Source of the DNA: a bacterium
Lineage (GTDB): Bacteria; Zhuqueibacterota; Zhuqueibacteria; Zhuqueibacterales; Geothermadaptataceae
Length of the DNA: 35,895 nucleotides
Assembly (NCBI GenBank): GCA_024275575.1
Contig: JAJRYV010000056.1
Location: 1-35,895, forward strand
Direction: 5' to 3'
Below are positions 7,331 through 15,883 of this stretch, one piece after another (within the stretch, counting starts at the first letter, position 1; the number at the start of each line of letters is the position of its first letter). A program made the position numbers and the translations under genes. A model generated the notes under the pieces. The model worked only from the letters and a program-made list of their open reading frames with translations, did not search any database and was not told where the DNA came from.

Positions 7331-8575
7331 ATGATGAAAACTAGAAAACTGTTTACCTTTCTTTTTGCTGCTTCCGTCTTTTCGCATGCTGCGGGATTGC
7401 CTGCCCCCGCTCAGGCAGCGACTTCAAATATCAAACATATTTTCTCCATTTCGGAAGGTTTACGCAGTCCACTGCGCATCGCTGTCACCACAGATGATTA
7501 TGTTTATGTTGCCGACGTCACCGCCAGAAAAATTTGCAAGTATAACCTGCAGGGCAACTTGATGGCAGAAATCAATCTTCCTTCGGTGCCGCTGGCTTTA
7601 AGTGTCACCCCGGAAAAGCAATTGCTCATCGGTGATCCACAAGGGCGCCTGCAGCTTTTTGACGCCGGCGGGGTACTGCTGAAACCGGCGCCTAATCCCT
7701 ATGGTATCGCCAATTTGCCGGTTGATGCGGCAATGGATGATGATAATAATCTTTACCTTGTCGATAGCAACAACAAATCCGTAAAAGTTTTTAATGCTAC
7801 CGGTGCACTCGTGCGCACTTTCGGCTCAGATATCATGATTTTCCCCACAAGCATCACCATCGACCACCTCAACAACCGGCTTCTCGTTGCGGATCACGGT
7901 GGTTTATTTAGCGAAAACCAGACGAATGGTCTCATTCATATTTATGATTTCCACGGGAATTACCTTTCATCTTTTGCCGAATTCGGCACAAAACCAGGCC
8001 AGTTTTCACGAATTCAGGGCATCACCATCGATCAGTCCGGGCACATCCTTGCCGCGGACCCGTTTCAGGGCAAAGTCACGATTTTAGATAAGAATGGCGC
8101 CTATTTGGGTTCAGTTGGCAGATTTGGAACTGAAGCCGGAGAATTTCAGATGCCGATGGACGTGGCTGTGGATTCAAAAAATCAACTCTGGGTTGCTTCG
8201 ACAAATACCGGCCGGGTCGAAGTTTTTGCTCTCGGTGATCCTGTCTCAGCAGTGACTGAAGCAGAAGCGCCCGCCATGTTTTCGAAAAACATTCTATTGC
8301 AAAACTTTCCCAATCCATTTAAAAAAGGCACCTGGATTCCTTTCATCATCAGTGAAAACAGCCACGTTACGCTGCGCATCTACAGCGGCGTTGGGCGCCT
8401 CGTGCGCACTATCGATGCCGGCGACATGGCAGCAGGCGCTTACGATAGCAAAGCGCGGGCAATTTTCTGGGACGGAACCAGCAATACTGGGGAGCGGCTC
8501 TCTACCGGGCTATATTTCTGCAAGTTTGCCGCCGATGATTTTAGTGCAATGAAACGCCTGATTTTATTAAAATAA
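7331..8575 (+). CDS. Secreted NHL-repeat protein with C-terminal FlgD-like/T9SS sorting domain
   Basis: A 414-residue protein with a signal peptide (to about residue 29, AQAA). The middle (about 35-300) holds NHL-type blades, for example VYVADVTARKICKY, LYLVDSNNKSVKVF and ILAADPFQGKVTIL. The last 85 residues are a FlgD-like sorting domain starting QNFPNPFKKGTWIPF and ending FAADDFSAMKRLILLK. This predicts export through the outer membrane and surface attachment or release. TAAGG lies 6 nt before the first of two adjacent ATGs. It leads the plus-strand operon, 23 nt ahead of a 17-haem cytochrome, and parallels the NHL-plus-cytochrome pairing on the minus strand, so it probably works on or beside the cytochromes at the cell surface (inference). 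Confidence 0.85.
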   Translation: MMKTRKLFTFLFAASVFSHAAGLPAPAQAATSNIKHIFSISEGLRSPLRIAVTTDDYVYVADVTARKICKYNLQGNLMAEINLPSVPLALSVTPEKQLLIGDPQGRLQLFDAGGVLLKPAPNPYGIANLPVDAAMDDDNNLYLVDSNNKSVKVFNATGALVRTFGSDIMIFPTSITIDHLNNRLLVADHGGLFSENQTNGLIHIYDFHGNYLSSFAEFGTKPGQFSRIQGITIDQSGHILAADPFQGKVTILDKNGAYLGSVGRFGTEAGEFQMPMDVAVDSKNQLWVASTNTGRVEVFALGDPVSAVTEAEAPAMFSKNILLQNFPNPFKKGTWIPFIISENSHVTLRIYSGVGRLVRTIDAGDMAAGAYDSKARAIFWDGTSNTGERLSTGLYFCKFAADDFSAMKRLILLK

Positions 8576-8598
8576 ATCGAAACTTTTGAAGGTAGAAA

Positions 8599-10734
8599 AT
8601 GACTGTTAACAAGGAATGTATTGCCGATTATCCGATCCCGGTTACAAGCAGGAGCCTGAAAACAACAGTACAGATCATTTGTTGCTTATTCATATTTTTC
8701 AACATGTTCCGACCCCTTGCAGGGCAGGAAAAAGGCAATCAGCCAAAACTTTTATTCGACGGCAACAACCCGACAATCCAGGCGATCGATGCGCCACACT
8801 GGGGCACAACGATTGAATGTCTCTCCTGCCATGCATTGCATGAAAGTCCGGGTGGCCAATTGACCGCTGTTGCGGGAAATGCCAATTTGTGCATGAGTTG
8901 CCATAACCCAACCGGCCAGGCCGGCGCCAAACCCTTTGTCGCAGCAGACAAAGCAGTGCCCGGGACCAGTGGCACCTCGCACGCCTGGGATGTGGCAGCA
9001 GACAATCCGACGCACGGTGCAGCGCTGCCGGCGAACCCCGATATCAGTAGGCAAATCATCAATGGGCAGATTATTTGTTCCACCTGTCACGACCAGCACA
9101 AACAAACTTTTCAGCCATTTTTGCGGGCGGATAATACTGACGACGCTATGTGCCGCGATTGCCATGCTGAGCGCGATATCGGCAGTTATCGTGACAACCC
9201 TGGAAACAAGGGCAGCCATCCCATCGATCTACAGGGTTCACTCACCTGCTCAAGCTGTCATCAGGTACATTTTGCTTATACCGGCGGCGCCTACCCGCAG
9301 GGCGACGGCTATTTATTAAAACAGGCAAATGACGACAATTTATGCATGAATTGCCACGACACCTATGGCCCACACATGGGCATGGGCTGCCGCAAATGTC
9401 ACAAACCACACGATCCCAACAAACAGAATATTTTGCTTGTCAAAGACCGTATCTGGACGCCCAACAGCGGGCAGAAAAATGTGCGTTTTTACAGCGAAAC
9501 CGGCGCTTTTTCATTTGCCGACGGCGATAATACTTACGACGGCATTTGCGAAATCTGCCACACACAAACCAACCATTTTCGTAACGACGGCAGTGGGCCG
9601 ACACAAAATCATGAAAATTTTGCCGGTGGTTATGCCGGCGCAAACTGTACCGACTGTCACTTACACAAGAACGCATTCCTGCACGGAAGTGGCGGCACAG
9701 GCTGCATCGAATGTCATGGACACGACAAGGATTTCGAGTATGAGCCGGGGCTTTTCAGCGCTGGTGCCGGGACTTCGCAAAGCCATTCGACGCATACCGA
9801 GGATGACGCTGACGATATTCGCGGACCGCTACTCGTTTGCGCCGATTGCCACGATACCAACAATTTTCCGACTTTTGCCGACGGACAAGACCTGACAAAT
9901 ACTACCGTTTGTGACGCTTGCCACAGTGCAGACGGCGCCTTCGACGGATTATCATCTGTCAACGGTTCCATCGGCGCCAAAGATAATTGGAAAACCGGTG
10001 TTTACACTGCAACCGACAGTTTGCAAACAGGCAAAGAAAAATGGTGTGTCGGCTGCCATGACCAGGGCAGTTCCACCATTGAAGGCGTGAGCGCGCCGCC
10101 GGTCGCCGGTGATAATTCAGTTTGGGGCTATTATGCCAAAGGGCACGGCCTGAATAACAAAGCCATCTGCTCCGATTGCCATGATTTGAGCACCGATCAC
10201 CTCGACGGCGAACCGCGCACCTACAGTTCAGGTAGCAATAATTACACTGCCGGGTATCGACTGCGCAGTGACCTGACCCTGCTTGTACCCAATCCACAGG
10301 GGACGAAAAACATCACAGAATCTGACTATAATCTATGCTGGCAAAGTTGTCATACTTTAAATGCGCTGCTCAATAACACCAATTTTTCAAAAGGCATGGG
10401 TGGCAAGAGCCTGCACCAAAAACATCTGAAAGAAAATGCCCGGAATAGAGAAGGCTGGCAATCGGACTGGAGTGTACCGCTCGATTCACCGAACAGCGAT
10501 TCACGGGTGACCTGCCCAGCCTGCCACAATATGCATGGATCAGATAACAATTATCAGGTGCGGGATGGCCGTTTAACCAATGGGAACGGGAATATTGGAT
10601 TTACCGGCGGCGGTGGTAGTGGTACTTGCAGTGGTCAGTATTGCCACGGTAATGAAAGTTACGGTGGTGGCATGGGCGGAGGTATCAATCACAAAGATTT
10701 ACTTTACAGCCCAGCAGATTCATCTCGCCGCTGA
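8599..10734 (+). CDS. Large multihaem c-type cytochrome (about 17 haem sites)
   Basis: A 711-residue exported protein. The hydrophobic signal segment (about 24-42) follows an unusually long polar start; GAAGGT lies 5 nt before the ATG. I count 15 CXXCH motifs (from CLSCH near residue 75 to CPACH near 640), plus one CX3CH (CWQSCH) and one CX4CH (CSGQYCH) near the C-terminus. The last pair resembles the CxxxxCH/CxxCH domain known from Geobacter cytochromes. The N-terminal 370 residues or so are strongly paralogous to the 1285-residue cytochrome downstream (APHWG..IECLSCH, GNANLCMSCHNPTG, MGMGCRKCHKPHDP). The tail is Gly/Ser rich. Likely a periplasmic or extracellular electron conduit; location and partner unknown. 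A strong terminator ends the operon. Confidence 0.92.
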   Translation: MTVNKECIADYPIPVTSRSLKTTVQIICCLFIFFNMFRPLAGQEKGNQPKLLFDGNNPTIQAIDAPHWGTTIECLSCHALHESPGGQLTAVAGNANLCMSCHNPTGQAGAKPFVAADKAVPGTSGTSHAWDVAADNPTHGAALPANPDISRQIINGQIICSTCHDQHKQTFQPFLRADNTDDAMCRDCHAERDIGSYRDNPGNKGSHPIDLQGSLTCSSCHQVHFAYTGGAYPQGDGYLLKQANDDNLCMNCHDTYGPHMGMGCRKCHKPHDPNKQNILLVKDRIWTPNSGQKNVRFYSETGAFSFADGDNTYDGICEICHTQTNHFRNDGSGPTQNHENFAGGYAGANCTDCHLHKNAFLHGSGGTGCIECHGHDKDFEYEPGLFSAGAGTSQSHSTHTEDDADDIRGPLLVCADCHDTNNFPTFADGQDLTNTTVCDACHSADGAFDGLSSVNGSIGAKDNWKTGVYTATDSLQTGKEKWCVGCHDQGSSTIEGVSAPPVAGDNSVWGYYAKGHGLNNKAICSDCHDLSTDHLDGEPRTYSSGSNNYTAGYRLRSDLTLLVPNPQGTKNITESDYNLCWQSCHTLNALLNNTNFSKGMGGKSLHQKHLKENARNREGWQSDWSVPLDSPNSDSRVTCPACHNMHGSDNNYQVRDGRLTNGNGNIGFTGGGGSGTCSGQYCHGNESYGGGMGGGINHKDLLYSPADSSRR

Positions 10735-10742
10735 TTGAATAC

Positions 10743-10771
10743 AAAACCCCGTTTTTTTTAACGGGGTTTTT
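10743..10771 (+). terminator. Intrinsic terminator after the 17-haem cytochrome
   Basis: A perfect 11-bp stem AAAACCCCGTT / AACGGGGTTTT with a T-rich loop and trailing T. It starts about 8 nt after the stop codon and separates this operon from the next cytochrome gene. Confidence 0.88.
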
Positions 10772-10926
10772 ACCATCTGGTAAATGATGTCGGAATTTTG
10801 ATTTCTGTGGCGCCCGTACATCATAAAAACTTTTCATACGGATTCTTCCGCCACTTTCAGGAAAAACATCAATGGGTTTGATCGGGCGGACTATTTTTCA
10901 AAAAAAAGTATCTGTTTACCCTCCCC

Positions 10927-10948
10927 CCGCCGGATGTCGGCGGTTTTT
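10927..10948 (+). terminator. Terminator-shaped hairpin in the leader of the giant cytochrome gene
   Basis: CCGCCG-GATGT-CGGCGG followed by TTTTT lies about 60 nt before the ATG at 11007 and just after the box GTATCTGTTTA (10908-10918). It has the shape of an intrinsic terminator placed inside a leader, so it may act as an attenuator or insulator. The region 10772-10907 before it shows no clear promoter. Confidence 0.55.
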
Positions 10949-11006
10949 AAACTTAAAATAACGAAAATGCAGGACAGGCAACTGTTACCCCCAAAAGGTA
11001 AAAGCC

Positions 11007-14000
11007 ATGAAAATGGGTAAAACAATTGTTTTACTATGCATCACGGTTTTACCGATGCAGCAACAGGGATATGGCCGACAAAGAGGAAAAGTGCCGCTTT
11101 CACGTGTGGAAATGGAGAAAGCGGCAGCGTTGGCCTCGCCGGATGCACCGCACTGGGGCGATTCAATCGAATGCTTATCCTGCCACATGTTGCATGAAAG
11201 CAAAGGCGCCCAACTGACGAATGTCGCCGGCAACGCCAACTTATGCATGAGCTGCCACAACCCCACCGGCCGTGCGAGCGCAAAACCGTTTACCAATGCC
11301 GACAGGGCCATCCCCGGCACTTCCGGGACCTCGCACGCCTGGGACAAACCGGCCACGAAGCCACAGTTCGGCGCAGCGCCACCGACAAACACCGAGATGA
11401 GCAGAAGACTTTTTAATGATAAAATCGTTTGTTCAACCTGTCACAATCAGCACAAACAGACCTTTTCACCCTTTTTGCGGGATTCGAATAACGGCAACGC
11501 CCTGTGCAAGGACTGCCATAGTGTACGCGACGTGCCCAGCTACCGCAGCGATGCCAACAGCAAAGGCAGTCACCCGGCCGGTGTTGTCTACCCGGTTTCC
11601 GACTCGCGATTTTTCAGCAGCCCCCAGAATCCCAATTTACCGCTGATCGATCCCGACAAAGTGGAATGCACAACCTGCCACAAGCCCCACTTTGCCAGCT
11701 CGGGTGACACCAGCAACGGTCAGGGTGACGGTTATATTCTGCGTGATAAAAACGATGATCAACTCTGCATGGATTGCCACACTTACACGGCGCACATGGG
11801 CATGGGCTGCTGCAAATGCCACCAGCCCCACGATCCGGACCAGAACAATATTTTGCTGGTGAAAGAGACCGTCTCAACACCAAATAGCGGTTATAAATCG
11901 GTTGTTTTCATACAGGAATCGGGCGTCAGTTCCTTTGCCGACGGCAACAGTACCTACAATGGGATTTGCGAGGTTTGCCACACACAAACGGCCTACCACC
12001 GTAACAACATCAGCGGTAACCACACACACAACGCCGGTGATAATTGCACCGTTTGCCATAAACACGAGAAAAGTTTTATTCCGCCGCCATGCCACGAATG
12101 CCACGACCAGCCGCAGGACAACGGCGACGGCATCCCCGCCGGCGGCCGCCGCGCTATCGTCGGCGAATTGACCGGCATGAGCCACCACCTGCAAAGCGCC
12201 TCCCTCAAGCCGGATGATTGCCGGATCTGCCACGACATGAGCAAGCATAGCCAGGGCCGCGTGCGACTGAAAGACCGCGACAATTCGGCAATAATTTATG
12301 AACTCATCAACCGCCCGATGGATGATTATACCGAAGCGCTGAAACTCGAACCATTTTGCCTCAATTGCCATGATGGTGATAGCGACACCCCATTTGCCGA
12401 TGGCAAAATATCGCCGCAGGTCGATGCCGGCATGTGGCAGAATTCCGCCCACAAAAAAGGCGGCTCCGGCCTCAAACTAACCTGCATGGGAAAAAACGAT
12501 GAATTCGGTTGCCACGCCACCGGCCACGGATCGGATAATATCAAAATCTTAAATACCGACAATGCTCTGGAAACCCTCGATAAATTCTGTTACAAATGCC
12601 ATACAGCCGGCAAGGTTGAAAATCTCGCCCTGTCCGGCGCCGCAGTCTCGAATGATATCGAAGAAGTATTCATGAAAAGTGAAAAACACAATTTGGGCAC
12701 CCAATTCACCACGGATGGCAAAACTTTCACCCTGCAATGTACTTCCTGCCACAATCCACACATCGTCACCGGGAAGCATTGGGATGTGGCATCCGGAGTT
12801 TCGCCGGTAACGCGACCGGATTTAAATGCTGACCCGGCAACCAATCAGCGCGCTATGGGCAATGCCCTCTGGGGCGCTTCCTCCGGCCAAAAAATGCGGG
12901 ATTTTGCTGCGCAGGGTAGCGGCACCGGTGGTTGGTATTACAGTACGGCGCGCGGCGGCACGATTTCCTGGGATCAACCAGCGGTCTACCAGCCCCCGAA
13001 AAAAGGCTCCGGCTACAATTTCGAATTCAGCAGCAGTGTGCTGCCGGACTATCCTACTCTCTGCCTCGATTGCCATTCACAGCGAGTGAGCCCGAGCAAC
13101 CCACCCGTAAACTGGGGTCAGGGCATCTCCTGCACCGACAACAGCGTCGACCCGCCTAATCAGCGTATCGAATGCGGCGCACAGCATGGCCTCAATGCCG
13201 CGGGCATGCCGAATTATGTCAGTGATCAGGGCAAAGCCGGGTTCTGGGGAAGCAGCGGTAATCCCGATGTACTTTTTCACATGAATTATGTCACCCGCGG
13301 GCGCGGTGTGGGACATTTCATGCGCTGGCCCTATGATTCCGCTGAACGCACGGCAGGAATAAATTTTGTTCTCTCCTGCACCGATTGCCACGAGTCGCAC
13401 GGTTCCAATGCCGCCTCGATGCTGCGCTCGACCATCAACGCTTACGGTGCCGGCACCAGCAACTGGAACACGATGTGCAATAACTGCCACTACTATTACG
13501 GCGGCCAGCATGCAGGAATGAGCTGCGGCAACGCTTCCTGCCACGAAGCCAATTCGATTCACCGGATTATTCATACGACCGATAGCGGCGCCGGTACAAA
13601 GCTGCAGCTTACCGCTTCAGGAAACGAAAGTAATTACCAGCGCCCGGATTTCACGCCGGACATCATCAAAGCGGAAAGTGATATCGGCAGCAATCAAATT
13701 CAATTAATTTTCCGCGGCGGCGTTTACACGAACAGCAACCTCACCGGCAGCGTCAACACCAGTGACTTCTGGTATTTCGACGTCGGCGGCAACAATCCCA
13801 AATATATCACCAATATTTCGCACAGCGCCGGTGCAAGCACGGCCACCGTCCATATGAGCAGCGCGCTTACTTCCGCTGATCTCAACAATGACATCATCGC
13901 CTCGCGCGGCAAAACCATCTGGAACTGGTACGACGGTGGTTATGTCAACTCCGCCACCGGCACTATTCCCGCACAGGCTGTTTCTGCCGGACCCTGGCCG

Positions 14001-14864
14001 GTGACAATTTCGAGGAAATGCCCCACAGGCACGGTTGCATTTCAGCTCAACGAATCTGCCGGCAGCTCCACGGCTTCCGATCAGAACGGCTATTTTGTCG
14101 GCTCCGTCAGTAATCCCTCGGTGGTTTTCCCCGGAGACGGTTATTTTCACGGCGAGGAAAGCCAGGGGACTTATATCGAGTTCAACAGCAATAACGACTG
14201 TCTCATTTCTCCGAGTTCTACCGGTTATCAGCGCGAATTAACCATCGAAGCACGCTTCCGGCCCAGCGTGGTCGACCTTGATTTCACCGACAGCGATGGC
14301 GACAGCATCGACGACAACACACGCACCAGCACACAACTGCGCGTCTTCGAGCGCAAAAGAACGTTTCAACTCACCGTCATGCGCGGCGACTGGATGACAG
14401 ACAATGTACTGGATCGCGCCGGCAAAGCCCGCATCATCTTTAAATTCCGCGCTGCACCGCCCTACCGCCGCGATTGTGGCGCCGATGGCCCGGGTGCATG
14501 GATGAAACAGGTCTATTCCGACATCAACAGCTATCCCATCGTGGCGAACCACTGGTATCGTGTCAAAGTCGTTTTCAATTCCAACGATTCTCAAATTCCG
14601 GTACGAATTTATGGTGATGATTTGGGAACGGACGGCAATGGCGCCGGTGAAAACTGGGGTGGTTTCGTACAAATTTTCTCATCGAACCCCAACGACAGTG
14701 GCGCCTGCAAATGGGTCTCGCAACCAGGGGATGAAATGGCTGTTGAAAGCCAACCGACGATCATCGGAGATAACACCGTACACAATGATGTTCCCGGAGA
14801 CAGCGGCAACCAGTTGTTTAAAGGAGAGATTGACTGGATTACGTGGAAATCGTTCGTTGATTAG
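11007..14864 (+). CDS. Giant multihaem cytochrome with C-terminal LamG-like domain
   Basis: 1285 residues with a short signal peptide (about 1-23); AAAAGGT is 8 nt before the ATG. I count 17 CXXCH motifs (including CCKCH), one CX4CH (CGNASCH near 855) and one possible CX8CH (CMGKNDEFGCH near 505), all in the first 860 residues. The first 370 residues are paralogous to the 711-residue cytochrome upstream; the rest of the haem region is different. From about 870 a haem-free part follows: an Ig-like segment (IQLIFRGGVYTN...SDFWYFDVG), then a concanavalin/LamG-like region (about 1010-1285; VAFQLNESAG..., LTIEARFRPS, HWYRVKVVFNSND, GEIDWITWKSF). LamG folds usually bind glycans or surfaces, so I infer a cell-surface cytochrome that touches polysaccharide, minerals or other cells. 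No sorting domain is visible at its C-terminus. Confidence 0.9.
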   Translation: MKMGKTIVLLCITVLPMQQQGYGRQRGKVPLSRVEMEKAAALASPDAPHWGDSIECLSCHMLHESKGAQLTNVAGNANLCMSCHNPTGRASAKPFTNADRAIPGTSGTSHAWDKPATKPQFGAAPPTNTEMSRRLFNDKIVCSTCHNQHKQTFSPFLRDSNNGNALCKDCHSVRDVPSYRSDANSKGSHPAGVVYPVSDSRFFSSPQNPNLPLIDPDKVECTTCHKPHFASSGDTSNGQGDGYILRDKNDDQLCMDCHTYTAHMGMGCCKCHQPHDPDQNNILLVKETVSTPNSGYKSVVFIQESGVSSFADGNSTYNGICEVCHTQTAYHRNNISGNHTHNAGDNCTVCHKHEKSFIPPPCHECHDQPQDNGDGIPAGGRRAIVGELTGMSHHLQSASLKPDDCRICHDMSKHSQGRVRLKDRDNSAIIYELINRPMDDYTEALKLEPFCLNCHDGDSDTPFADGKISPQVDAGMWQNSAHKKGGSGLKLTCMGKNDEFGCHATGHGSDNIKILNTDNALETLDKFCYKCHTAGKVENLALSGAAVSNDIEEVFMKSEKHNLGTQFTTDGKTFTLQCTSCHNPHIVTGKHWDVASGVSPVTRPDLNADPATNQRAMGNALWGASSGQKMRDFAAQGSGTGGWYYSTARGGTISWDQPAVYQPPKKGSGYNFEFSSSVLPDYPTLCLDCHSQRVSPSNPPVNWGQGISCTDNSVDPPNQRIECGAQHGLNAAGMPNYVSDQGKAGFWGSSGNPDVLFHMNYVTRGRGVGHFMRWPYDSAERTAGINFVLSCTDCHESHGSNAASMLRSTINAYGAGTSNWNTMCNNCHYYYGGQHAGMSCGNASCHEANSIHRIIHTTDSGAGTKLQLTASGNESNYQRPDFTPDIIKAESDIGSNQIQLIFRGGVYTNSNLTGSVNTSDFWYFDVGGNNPKYITNISHSAGASTATVHMSSALTSADLNNDIIASRGKTIWNWYDGGYVNSATGTIPAQAVSAGPWPVTISRKCPTGTVAFQLNESAGSSTASDQNGYFVGSVSNPSVVFPGDGYFHGEESQGTYIEFNSNNDCLISPSSTGYQRELTIEARFRPSVVDLDFTDSDGDSIDDNTRTSTQLRVFERKRTFQLTVMRGDWMTDNVLDRAGKARIIFKFRAAPPYRRDCGADGPGAWMKQVYSDINSYPIVANHWYRVKVVFNSNDSQIPVRIYGDDLGTDGNGAGENWGGFVQIFSSNPNDSGACKWVSQPGDEMAVESQPTIIGDNTVHNDVPGDSGNQLFKGEIDWITWKSFVD

Positions 14865-14886
14865 CGCGCATCCGGAAATGTACTTT

Positions 14887-14919
14887 TTTTCGTCATTCCT
14901 GCTGCGGGAATGACGAAAA
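14887..14919. terminator. Bidirectional hairpin terminator
   Basis: A 13-bp perfect stem (TTTTCGTCATTCC / GGAATGACGAAAA) between two convergent genes. The T and A runs on either side let it serve both strands. The sequence is of the widespread CGTCATTCC...GGAATGACG palindromic type and may be a dispersed repeat used as a terminator. Confidence 0.8.
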
Positions 14920-14948
14920 TTAATGCAGTTTCGGGCGGACACTAAAAG

Positions 14949-15563
14949 TTATGCGCCTACAGGAATTTCCATCAGTTTGATATTGCGAAAATAAACCTCC
15001 ATTTCGCGGTTGGGGTGCAATTGCAAACCGATGGCCCCTTTTTTTTCCGCGGTTTCCGAGATGTAGTGCATCACTTTTTCACCGTTCAACCACACCATAT
15101 AGGCTGCCCCCAGCGCTTTGATGCGCAGATGATTCCAGCCTTTTTGTTTGAGCAAATTGGCAATATTCTCCGCCTCCACCGGATAACCTTTGCCGCTGAT
15201 ATACGGCGAACAGGTCATGTCCCGTTTCAAGCTGCCGGAGATACCGATTTGAATCTGCTCATGTTCGGTACGCAGAAAAACACCGGAATCCACGATGCCG
15301 TCGCCCATTTTAAAATCGAGTTCGAGAACGAAATCCGTATACGCCTTTGCCGTCCACAAAACAGAGCCCTGCCTGGTCGAATCATTTCGTGCTGAAAGTA
15401 CGCCGTTTTTGATTTTCCACCAGACATTGTTTTCCGGCTCGGTCCAGTTGCTGAAATCTTTTCCGTTAAACAAGATTTGTGATTGCTTTTGGGGGTCGGA
15501 TTGCTGCACACAGGCGATAAAGAACAGGCACAGAAAAAACAGATATTTTAGTTTTGACCACAT
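14949..15563 (-). CDS. DUF1080 (3-keto-disaccharide hydrolase-like) lipoprotein
   Basis: 204 residues starting MWSKLKYLFFLCLFFIAC, a lipoprotein signal with Cys18. The mature part is a DUF1080/PF06439 jelly-roll: LFNGKDFSNWTEPENNVWWKIKNGVL at the start (here split by residue type: FNGKDFSNW, then WWKIKNGVL), DSGVFLRTE in the middle, WNHLRIKA, and GAIGLQLHPN near the end. The family includes 3-keto-disaccharide hydrolases and glycan-binding members. The ATG at 15563 is preferred over 15578 because GAGGA lies 8 nt upstream. The gene is alone, convergent with the giant cytochrome. The substrate is unknown. Confidence 0.82.
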   Translation of the reverse strand: MWSKLKYLFFLCLFFIACVQQSDPQKQSQILFNGKDFSNWTEPENNVWWKIKNGVLSARNDSTRQGSVLWTAKAYTDFVLELDFKMGDGIVDSGVFLRTEHEQIQIGISGSLKRDMTCSPYISGKGYPVEAENIANLLKQKGWNHLRIKALGAAYMVWLNGEKVMHYISETAEKKGAIGLQLHPNREMEVYFRNIKLMEIPVGA

Positions 15564-15883
15564 GTTAAACTTCCTCATAAGTTCGATAAAAATCCCGGCG
15601 TCGCTTACCGGAACCGAATTGAAATTGCCCGGGTGAAGTATTCAGCATAAAAAATCAATTCCATTTAAACAGGCAAAACCCAACGAAAACAACGGCATCC
15701 CCGCATGCCGGTAGCGGGGTTCCTCAATGTGTTGTGCTCACCGGATTTTCGTTCAGGCACTTAATATTTTATGCTGTTTTTATCCACACCACTGCGTCGC
15801 CGAAAGAATGATAAAGGATAATTCTTTTCTTCACAAATAATTATTGAAACAATAAAGATGTTCACTTCCTTTTTATTAAAACA
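15564..15883. other. Gap without genes
   Basis: About 320 nt between two minus-strand genes. The only structure seen is a CCCCGC-N9-GCGGGG hairpin (15699-15719). It is followed on the minus strand by a modest T-rich stretch and may terminate the DUF559 gene. Confidence 0.4.
15699..15719 (-). terminator. Possible terminator hairpin
   Basis: A CCCCGC / GCGGGG stem with a 9-nt loop, about 165 nt downstream of the DUF559 gene. The T-run is weak (GTTGTTTTCG). It also resembles the common CCCGC...GCGGG palindromic repeats. Confidence 0.35.

Noticed and set aside
10867-10890. Possible -24/-12 site TGGGTTTGATCGGGC before the giant cytochrome
   Set aside because: Only GG and GC match, with correct spacing; the rest of both elements is unlike the consensus.
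13127-13187. Further haem site around CTDNSV...ECGAQH in the giant cytochrome
   Set aside because: No CH pair follows the second Cys (it reads CGAQH), so it is not a haem-c motif of any known spacing.
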